64,000 bases of DNA, taken from Ectobius pallidus (lineage: Eukaryota > Arthropoda > Insecta > Blattodea > Ectobiidae). The position numbers and the translations under genes are program-made. Where the stretch lies: contig CAXKWD010000005.1 in assembly GCA_964059195.1 (NCBI GenBank), forward strand, positions 139,463,686 to 139,527,685, in the 5' to 3' direction. The notes beneath the pieces were generated by a model. The model was not told the origin of the DNA. It was given only the letters and a program-made list of their open reading frames with translations, and ran no database searches. This document shows positions 48,480 through 64,000 of this stretch, piece by piece. Positions within the stretch are counted from its first letter, which is position 1. Every line of letters begins with the position of its first letter.

Positions 48480-48980
48480 AAAAAACGGTATGGCCGCAAC
48501 TAACCTATCTCAACCAGACAAATTATTAGTTCCGCCGGAACTTGACGTATCCCTTATAGGCCATTCACGCGGCCCACGCCGCCTGGGCCTTACAGGACCA
48601 CTACCCGTCGGGGGAGGGAGTTTTATGGATCACATAAATACTTTTTTGACCAGACAAGGATGGCCTCCCCGGATGAGTGATAAGCCCAAATCGGGGCTAC
48701 CTCCCAGACAACACGAACACATAGGACGATACTCACAGTCACACACACATTCATTCCGAACAAGGCGCGGATGGATGAAGGTGATAATAACAGCCAGATG
48801 ATATCTGGGGATCAGGAGGGCCTAAATTTTCCCGACATTCGTCTCACAGGTGAGGAAAAACCCCTGAAGAAACCTCACCTAAGATATTTTTTCTGGAACA
48901 GGAATCGGAATCGGACCCGGACTTGCTGCAGAGGAAAACGAACGTATCCCCTACGCCACAGCAGTGGACTGTAGTTTCAT
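48480..48980 (+). other. GC-rich unrecognised block with 103-codon open frame
   Basis: This block is distinctly more GC-rich than its surroundings. It holds an open frame at 48490-48801 (begins MAATNLSQPDKLLVPPEL) and an overlapping one at 48771-48974. Neither matches a family I know. Composition and proline/arginine content are compatible with the 5' region or ORF1 of a retroelement. It may also be a gene fragment. Confidence 0.3.
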
Positions 48981-49187
48981 GAATACAAATAAATAAATTA
49001 TTTAAGTAAAAAAAAAATTATAATAACGTAAAAAGGTACATAAAGTATATTAAAAAAATAAATTTTAATTAGATGTGTCCTAGTCATAAATATCAAATTA
49101 TAGTGTTGGTGCTATATATAATTTCAATGCGAATAAATCGTTTCTATATAAAATAAAATAATTTGCCATGTTAACGGTTATAAAAGA

Positions 49188-49357
49188 CAGTGGCGGACGC
49201 AGAATTTTTTTCGGGGGGAATAGGTAGAGAGAATACTAAAAAAAATAACTTACATATATAATTAGTTTATAAAACTGGCTACTTACATTGCATATATAGC
49301 CCTTTTTCAAATTTCGGGGGTTATATATCCCCCAAATCCCCCCTGCGTCCGCCACTG
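49188..49357. mobile_element. 170-bp hAT-like MITE, perfect ends
   Basis: The ends CAGTGGCGGACGCAG and CTGCGTCCGCCACTG are perfect 15-base inverted repeats. The target duplication ATAAAAGA is perfect (49180-49187, 49358-49365). The interior is AT-rich and non-coding. Perfect ends and duplication suggest a recent insertion. Confidence 0.9.
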
Positions 49358-49754
49358 ATAAAAGAAGTATAGAAAGGGTTGAAAATAACTCGTTTCAGCT
49401 AACTCACCTGGTCTGTTTTTAATCACACTGTTTCCCAAGTACAACTGACCACAAGAGCGCAAGCTAAACTGCCAGACTATCTTCACAGATTTACCGCGCG
49501 TCCTCGTCTTTAATTTGCAAATTGCCACCGACTGCCAACTCGACAATGTCAACGCATGCGCAACCGTCGTTTAGTTACGTCCCAAATGTATGTTTCATCA
49601 AGATTTGGGTCTCTCCAATATTTTCGATGTATCAAAGCTATTCTGAAATGATGCAAAGCAATGAATCGTTTTACTTAATTTATAATTCATGGTGTGAAAT
49701 GTCGATGCTTAGTGTTATGGGTACAGTTTATTAGCTTACTATGCTGGATAGGTA

Positions 49755-49930
49755 GGGACCGTATTTTTTTGGTAACAACGATAAGTGCGAAATTTTGCAA
49801 AACAGCGTCCTATAGCTATATTTAGCTTTAGATGCTTAAAATGTCACTATTAGAGCGAATTATATCCACGAAATATCGTGATTATTTTTGGAATTCACGA
49901 AATACATAAATAAGCGCGAAATAAGCACCC
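49755..49930. mobile_element. Short TA-flanked MITE, family C copy 1
   Basis: The left end is GGGACCGTATTTTTTTGG and the right end reads CGCGAAATAAGCACCC. TA flanks both sides. The interior has ACAACGATAAGTGCGAAAT and ATAGCTATATTTAGCTTT, both shared with 53848-54021 in reverse. Confidence 0.68.
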
Positions 49931-49994
49931 TACAGGATGAATATCGGATCTATACGAAAATATTATTTAGAGTCGTAAATTGACTGACTGGCTC

Positions 49995-50150
49995 TGTCCT
50001 ATATCCCCAGTGTCGGGGCGAAAGGCCTCCAATTAGAGGTTTCTGATACCTATATGAATTTTGTTACGATTATTTTCCGAGAGAGGGCAGAGGGACAGGT
50101 GGTAAGCCCATCGCCTCACAAACCCCCAGGGAACTAAGGTATTACTTAGA
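49995..50150 (+). repeat. Dispersed repeat, family F copy 2
   Basis: It aligns with 27920-28080 over about 150 bases, including GAGAG.GCAGAGGGACAGGTGG. It runs into the tRNA-like head at 50225-50335, which may be part of the same element. Confidence 0.6.
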
Positions 50151-50224
50151 CGTGAAAGGCCGGAAAATGTTGTCCAAAGGCTCTAATTTAGGCTTGAAGT
50201 TTTTAACGTGCCGTAAATCTACGA

Positions 50225-50335
50225 CACGCCCCCCCCCCCCCCAGCTTAAAGCCCCTCCCGGAGGACTCCGTGCCCGGATTTGATCCCGCGACCTGCGGAT
50301 CTAGAGGTGGGCACGCTACCCCTAGACAGTCGTAA
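50225..50335 (-). repeat. tRNA-like SINE head next to C-homopolymer
   Basis: The reverse complement reads CTGTCTAGGGGTAGCGTGCC.. then CGCGGGATCAAATCCGGG, the A/B-box arrangement of a pol III head. It is followed by CTCCGGGAGGGGCTTTAAGC and a run of G. Confidence 0.5.
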
Positions 50336-50533
50336 ATTAGTGTTTGCAATTTCTTTTTCATTCTCTCCTTCTATAGGCCTACTGTCTCTATGATTGCCAA
50401 AATTTTATGTATTGATTGATTACAGCAGTGATTGGTATGCGGTATTCAACAGATCCATATTTTATGGAATGTGATTGACACTTCCGTTTGGAAATGACCT
50501 TATTAGAGGCTGCCACATGGCCAAAGTGATACC

Positions 50534-50535
<2 letters not shown>

Positions 50536-50623
<88 letters not shown>
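50536..50623. repeat. (TA)n microsatellite in two blocks
   Basis: Two perfect TA arrays are separated by AATGATA. The second is followed by another ATAATGATCC, so the spacer itself may be part of a larger unit. Confidence 0.9.
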
Positions 50624-50625
<2 letters not shown>

Positions 50626-51220
50626 GATCCAAAATGTAGTGCAGTCCATAAAGTAACCTATTTTTGGAAATATCCATCGAAATAGAAAGAAGTTAAAACC
50701 ACAATCAGTCCTTTTATTTCACCAAAACTGCAGGCTTCCATCAATAAAATAAATTGTGAATTTCAGGAACCAACATATACACTGCACAAATTCTTTGGGA
50801 AAAAGAAAAAAACGGTTACATTCAAGAACAAAACGCTTTTTGAAAAAAGAACTTCATCTACAAAAAGAGTCAGAGGCATCGACTTGAAAATATCGTTTGG
50901 GGGGGAGGGGAGCATGAATTGATTTTTGGCAGTTATACATAGGCCTCATATGATACAAACTTAAACGTTGAGGGGAGGGCAGAAATATCTTGCCCCTCCC
51001 CCGTCTGGGTCAACGCCTATGAATATAGTGTTGTAAGTGAAGTATACCAGCATCTTTTTTTTTTAATTACCATTCTTGGCTTTATAATAAAAAGGTTAAA
51101 CCTGGTGGCCACGTGGAGAATTTTTTTTCAAACTCTCTGCTTTAGAGCACGGTAAATAAATGAAAGTGGAGTAAAAGTGAAATTCTAATGAAAATTAAAT
51201 ACTTTTATCATATAAACCCT

Positions 51221-51224
<4 letters not shown>

Positions 51225-51254
<30 letters not shown>
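51225..51254. repeat. A30 homopolymer
   Basis: Thirty adenines occur in a row. This may be the tail of a retroposed sequence reading in + sense, though no clear body was identified upstream. Confidence 0.85.
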
Positions 51255-51255
<1 letters not shown>

Positions 51256-51498
51256 ATGAAAATATTTCGAGGGTCCATAAATAAAGTCATTCACTTTTCA
51301 GTCTGATCAATATTGGTGGACCACGTCCGATTTCATCATAAAAGGTATTTGCTTTTAATGTGACAGGAAGGTAAGGCCTTAGTTTGATTTTGTCCTCATC
51401 CCCTATTTTCTTGGAATTTATCGGCACTCTTCCCTCAGCTGTAGGTACATTCTGTGATTCCATCAGCACAAAGATCTTTCCTTTGTTCTGCTTGCTTG

Positions 51499-52259
51499 CA
51501 GGGCCGTAGCAAGGTCCTTCTGCGCCCTTGGCGAGTTTGACAAATCTGCGCCCTCCAATACTCGGGGGGGGGGGGGGATCTGAACATTTTTTTTTTAAAT
51601 TTCGTAAAATTGTTTATTATTTTATTATAAGAACACTGTTATTTATTATCAAAGAAAACCTAAACTTCAATTTGAAAATGAACTATGTGTTGGACTTTCA
51701 AGGTACTAAAACGCTTATTTTCAGACGAATGAACTACTTAAAAAAGAATTAAATAACAATATCTAGTATCAAAAGTAAATTACATAACAGGCCTGAGGCC
51801 TACTAATTATCAGACGATTGAACTACTTAAAAAACAATTAAATAATAAAATCTAGTATCAAAAGTAAATTACATAATAGGCCTGAGGCCTACTAAAATGT
51901 TTAACACATTAATATAGGTAAAAGTATTTTTTCGAATAGTTGAACCACTTTCATCTCAATAATAACGTACATTTTAATTTTTATATCATTCCATACTGTT
52001 CATGATTTATGTTATACTCTGTCAATAAAAAACATGTTAATTAAAGAACGTTGCATGACTGCTTTTTGTTTGTAGACAATTGGCATAATACTACAGATAG
52101 TTCACGTGCAGTAATTTTTAATAACCTGAAAGATTTCTTCCATTAACGTGGAATGTTTATTGCTTGATAAATTGCACGTCTAAAAAAGGCGGGATTTTTC
52201 ATAATTAATTTTGCACCCTTGGTGGGGGCCCACCTCGCCACCGCCTAGCTACAGCCCTG
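51499..52259. mobile_element. hAT-like non-autonomous element, family A, copy 2
   Basis: The ends are CAGGGCCGTAGCAAGG and CCGCCTAGCTACAGCCCTG, with a perfect 8-base duplication CTTGCTTG at 51491-51498 and 52260-52267. The 761-bp element contains an 89-base tandem duplication (51732-51897). It shares both terminal blocks (cgcccttggcgag..., ...gcccacctcgccaccgcc) with the copy at 8720. Confidence 0.88.
51721..51897. repeat. 89-bp tandem duplication inside hAT-like element
   Basis: Two copies start GAACTACTTAAAAAA at about 51731 and 51820 and end GGCCTGAGGCCTACTAA. They are nearly identical, so the duplication is young relative to the element. It is absent from the shorter copy at 8720-9085. 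Confidence 0.75.
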
Positions 52260-52267
52260 CTTGCTTG

Positions 52268-53847
52268 TCCTTATAGTTGATATAAGATTCATTTTTCACT
52301 CTGACTTTTTTTATGACTTGATGTAGGAGTCTTAGCTTTTCACATATTTTTTCCTTTCCTTGCTCAATTCCACATCCATTACTTCAATATCCAACATTAC
52401 TCAATGGAAATTTTAGTATAACATGCAGCTATTTTTAGCAGACAGCAGTCTATACAGTAAGTTATTTTGCAAAATATCTGCCATAATAGCAACAAGTTAA
52501 AAATAAAATAGTCCTTTTAATTGAAGCTTTCTGCAATTACTCAAATTTCAAGACTGTATAAAACCTAAGCAAATTGATGGACTCCTGTAGTAGGCTACAT
52601 GATCGTTAGATGAAAGTAGAGAAAAGTAATTTTGTGAAAAAAATTGGACATGTGGGGGTTCTGAAAATCATGATTCAAATATTATAAAGAGAAATCATGT
52701 AGCAAGTCAAGATTCAAAATGCTCATCAATATAAATAAATACGTTAAGGAAACAAATTCCTGTCTCGTGTATTACACATAATGTTATTAACAAACTCATT
52801 GGCAAACAGTGGGGGTATCAGAATTGTAACTGCAGGTGGGCTGGAAGAATTGTAACGGTGGACTATGAGTGTATGTACTTGTAATCAAATTTTTGTCTCT
52901 AAATTGATAAATGATTCTATTTAATTTGTACCACAATAACATAAATTTTAAATATTTCACATTGTAATATGATCAGATAAGCAATTTTAAAATATTTACA
53001 AGAATACTAGTCTCTGGGATTGCTTGGATTCAATTTCCTTCCCAGAAACTATTCCCCCTTTCAAATTCTCAAATGTGAAACATTACTTGGAACTGAACAC
53101 CATCACACTATTGACAGTTGCAATATGATAAACTTCTTTCACTAAAGAAAATCATTTTTAGCATCAACTTTCAAAATAAATAAAAGTATATTTTTTAATA
53201 TAAATAAAAGTTGGAAATAACTAGGGCCCTGATTTATTGGTGAAATAAAATGGCCGATTTTGGTGTTAACTTCCTTCTATTTCGGTGGGTATTTTGTGAA
53301 ATAAATTACTTATACTACACTGGGAACACTGTGCAATGATAAACTTTGGTTTTTTATTTACATGAACTAACACCCCCCCCCCCCATTTCCATATTCTTCT
53401 GCCCTTGTATGAACTGAAGTAACTTTCGATTTAGGCATGATTAGAGTTAATGTTCAAATATAATGACGGGAAGTATTATCGTAATTTCTACTAAACACCA
53501 TCAGATAGCCATTTACAAACAGAAGTCCCAACCATACTACTGTGGATAAAAGGTGAAATCTGTTGAATACAAGTAACAAACATTCTACACTCCACTGCTG
53601 TAATCGATCATAGGCATCGCTAACTTGGCAGACATAGCAGGAAAGGAGTGTACTCAACAGTACAAACTAGGTCACAGGCAATCTTTGTAATCGATCACAA
53701 ATATTGATATATTGGTAAATCTTCGATAGCCACAGAAACAGCAGAAAAAGAGCATGCTGCTAAGAAATAAAAAATACAGTACACCAAAACACAATATCAT
53801 GATTTTAAGGCACATTTTCATGCTCATTTCTCACTTTACGGACCAAA
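52268..53847. other. Intergenic, no gene seen
   Basis: CTAGGGCCCTGATTTATTGG at 53222-53241 may be another end of the TAGGGCCCGGATTT element. A C-run lies at 53372-53384. Nothing else was recognised. Confidence 0.35.
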
Positions 53848-54021
53848 GGGGCATATTTCGTGCTTACAGACACATTTTGCGGAATCGAGTAAATTTCGCG
53901 ATATTTCATGGTTTCAATTTGGTTTATATTGGTATTTTAAGCATATAAAAGCTAAATATAGCTTTGGGAGGTTGTTTTATATAATTTCACGCTTATCGTT
54001 GTTACCAAAAAATACGGCCCC
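53848..54021. mobile_element. Short MITE, family C copy 2 (reversed)
   Basis: The right end is CCAAAAAATACGGCCCC and the interior GCTAAATATAGCTTT and CGCTTATCGTTGTTACC blocks are the reverse complement of the 49755 copy. The size (174 bp) is nearly equal to the first copy. Confidence 0.68.
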
Positions 54022-55039
54022 TAGAAATAACTTATGGTATTTAATATTTTATTGAAAAGAAATGAGTAAAATAATTATAAATTACCTTATATTAGAAATA
54101 AAAATTCATCTAAAATTGTATTTCCTGCTCAATAGCCAAAATAGTCAATCTTAGTGTACTCATTGTCGATTGTAAATAACTTTTTATTAGCCTCAGTTTA
54201 GAGAAGCTTATCTCACAGCTGGTATTGCTTATGGCAATTGTGAGGAATATTAGACTAGGCAGGATAACTTCTAATTTAGATTGCATAATAATTTTAATAA
54301 ATCAAATGGTCTTGAATTCACATATTCATTTTTATTGCCCATGGCAGAAATCTTAGCTGCATGTGTTCAGGAACTCATGTCTAGTAGTCTGGCTGGCTTA
54401 AGAAAGGCAAATTTGTTCACCAAACTCCATAGCTACTGAATTCTATCATGAATTTCTAGTTACCTATCTAAGTACGAGAACAAATTTCTTCTCAACTCGT
54501 TTTCGTGAGACAAGGCTGACCCCGTCGCCAAAAATTTACTTACTCTTTACTTGTCTTGGAGATTCCATTCAAATACACAACACTCTCGCTTTGAGCAGGA
54601 GGAATGCTTCACTTGCACTGCCAATAGATGCGATCACAGCAGAAGACATCCTCTCACTATTGAGTGGAGTGATAACCTGAATTTAGGTGTATTCGGAAAA
54701 TTGTTCCAAAGAATGATCAAAAAATAAGTCTACTGCGGAGTTTCTCCTCTCGTCTCCTTAATATTAAATCAATGATAAGAATTTTGCTGCCCCTAGCAAA
54801 GTACTGCCCAGGGCATGCCCCCTTTGCCTCCCCCCTCCCCATGCTACGTCGCTGAGTGAAAAGGTTAGATGTTCAGAACAGAAGATGTAATTTATAACTA
54901 CCTTCTTTTCTTCTCATATGATCAACATACAAAATATCTGCTTAAAATAAACATTTTTTTTTTCAATCCAGTGAATAAATTTACAGAGCAGCATTGAAGA
55001 GTAGCATCAAGAAAGGAAAGGTGGATGGTATAATATATA

Positions 55040-55681
55040 CCGTATTTTACGGACCATAAGACGCACTTTTTTAGTTTGAAAACAGAGCCTTGAAAGTTGG
55101 GTGCGTCTAATGGTCCGAAGTACATTTAAAAAACTAAAATGATGGTAAATATTGCTGGAATACCATAGTGATAAACAAGGTTTTATAAACGATAAGACAG
55201 TTGAAAATTTTGGCACAGATTTTACATCAGTGCACTTGTCACAATCGTAAAATGAGGGTAGCTGGAAGCAAGGTATAGAATGTGAAAATAAAGGAATATT
55301 GAGTTCTTTTATACAAAAGGAGTTGTCTCCGCCAGGTGGTTTTCAATTAAGGCAGTGGCCTTTAAGCAGCCTTGTCATATGCTGAATTGAGGGCTAGAGG
55401 GTGTAAAGGTATTTTCAGTCTTTCATGAGAAATCAGTTCGGTAGTTAAAATTTACAAGTTGCCACCTGTACAGAAGAGATTTTCGTACAATGCAGGTTTT
55501 AAGTTAGAAGTGATTTACACTGTTTGCATTGTACAAAGTTATAATTTATTTATGCAATGAAGTATATTATTCCTTTAAAAATTTTCGTATAGAATCACAT
55601 TAAATTATTTCCTTTAAATTTTGATCCTAAAATCAAGGTGCGTCTTATGGTCCGGAGTGTCTTATGGTTTGTAAAATACGG
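55040..55681. mobile_element. TA-flanked MITE with GGACCATAAGACGCAC ends
   Basis: The left end reads CCGTATTTTACGGACCATAAG. The right end is its reverse complement, except that an extra 21-base sub-repeat (ACAAACCATAAGACACTCCGG in the inverted reading) sits between the terminal CCGTATTTTAC and GGACCATAAGACGCAC. TA lies on both sides. The 642-bp interior is non-coding. It lies just downstream of REEP5. Confidence 0.72.
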
Positions 55682-56281
55682 TAATCAATGAAACTATAAT
55701 TTTTCCATAAGTTCATAGTATGAAGATTTTTTTTTTTTATTATTAAGGAGTGCATCACCAATACTGTAAGGGAATGAATCAAGTACTTGCAATATATAAA
55801 TCACACAAATTTTCTTTAGGCTGAAGAGATAGTGTGACATGTGCAATCAGACTAATACAAACTAATTGAATATGTAGTACACTAAAATTTACAATATACA
55901 TAATATTCATAGAAAAAATAGGAAAGACAGTAGATTAACTCTTTGTTCACATATCATGAATCAATAACATGTGATTTACAAATTTCCCCATCCAAAAAAC
56001 AAGTCAAATAGCTTAATCAATGAGCACATCAGCTCGAATAACACCCAGATACCATAGTTAATGTAGTTTTAATTGAAATTAAATATTTTTTCCATATATT
56101 CAGTATGACATTTTTAATATAACATCAATATAATAAACATTTTTCTCAATATGCACAAAAAGCCAAATTCAGATTTGTAGATAAATCCACTTGTTATATT
56201 TTGTAGGCCATTTCTTCTTAGCGTTCTTGTATGCAGTCACAATATTTATCTTGCTTTTCAATTTATTTATCAGTTGAAAAT

Positions 56282-63639
<7,358 letters not shown>

Positions 63640-64000
63640 AATCAAAACAATTTTTACTTCCTCTGCCCGTACCATAGGTACTATAGGTAGAGGAAGTAGG
63701 CTATTGTTTTCGACCCCAAAATTCGAAGTTGAGTTATTAGCATAGGCCTATATATACACGTTTCAAGGCCCCCTGAATCCAAAAATACTATTTGTCTGTC
63801 TGTCAGTCAGTCTGTCTGTCTGTGAACAGCCTAGCTCCAAAACGGAAATTCGTATGAAAACAAAATTTCGTATTTGGGTCAAGTACCTTCTGAAGATGTG
63901 TGCCCAAGATTGGCGACAAGTTTCTCTTATTTTTAAGGGGACTTTACATGAAGAAATTTTCGTTTTTCGCGATTTTCTCAAAAACGGCTCTAACGATTTT
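63640..64000 (+). repeat. Dispersed repeat at right edge
   Basis: TACTTCCTCTGCCCGTACCATAGGTACT begins it; a similar start is at 32028-32050. An ACTTCCTCT/AGAGGAAGT hairpin follows at 63657-63698, then a TCTGTCTGTC microsatellite at 63794-63822 and a GCTCCAAAACGG-type body. It continues past the window. Confidence 0.5.

Noticed and set aside
50462..50677. Tyr-Ile repeat open frame
   Set aside because: It is a translation of the TA microsatellite.
50883..51025. Possible element ending GTCAACGCCTATG, flanked by AATAT.GT on both sides
   Set aside because: The right end resembles the 4747-5046 element, and the flanks AATATCGT/AATATAGT match at 7 of 8. The left end shows no matching inverted repeat, so I did not call it.

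Overview
This window is eukaryotic nuclear DNA from an insect, and probably a polyneopteran such as a cockroach or termite. Coding sequence is sparse and interrupted by introns with AG/GT junctions. The DNA is AT-rich and packed with SINEs, decayed non-LTR retrotransposons and non-autonomous DNA transposons. A short TTAGG-type (insect telomere-like) run is present. The assignment to Polyneoptera is an inference from the look of the non-LTR retrotransposon remnants and from the proteins. No bacterial operons, CRISPR arrays or viral genes were seen.

Three genes can be supported. (1) 9490-9906 (+) is a complete small mitochondrial inner-membrane protein of the COA1 family (cytochrome c oxidase assembly factor 1), with its coding sequence in one exon behind a clear 3' splice site. 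(2) 21642 down to 18333 (-) is a two-exon gene for a 110-residue secreted protein. It has a signal peptide, D/K-rich repeats, runs of 8 and 19 aspartates, and a hydrophobic C-terminus that looks like a GPI-anchor signal. I do not recognise its family. (3) 61144 down to 56282 (-) holds the last three coding exons of a REEP5/ReepB-type ER membrane-shaping protein. Its first exon or exons must lie beyond what I could find, probably outside the window. These genes show no functional link to each other.

Layout: 1-9 kb is repeats (78-bp minisatellite, hAT-like elements, a head-to-head SINE hairpin). COA1 is at 9.5 kb. 10-17 kb holds pogo-like and LINE remnants and a striking 2.3-kb foldback built of 13 units of about 175 bp (14.36-16.65 kb). 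The Asp-rich gene is at 18.3-21.6 kb, with several elements in its intron. 22-55 kb is almost all transposon-derived or unrecognised sequence. The REEP gene occupies 56.3-61.1 kb. 61.2-64 kb is unrecognised sequence with a dispersed repeat at the right edge.

The most distinctive items are the foldback array, the poly-aspartate putative GPI-anchored protein, and a set of hAT-like elements whose ends are fixed by perfect 8-bp target-site duplications (4747-5046, 8720-9085, 26638-27070, 40289-40971, 49188-49357, 51499-52259).
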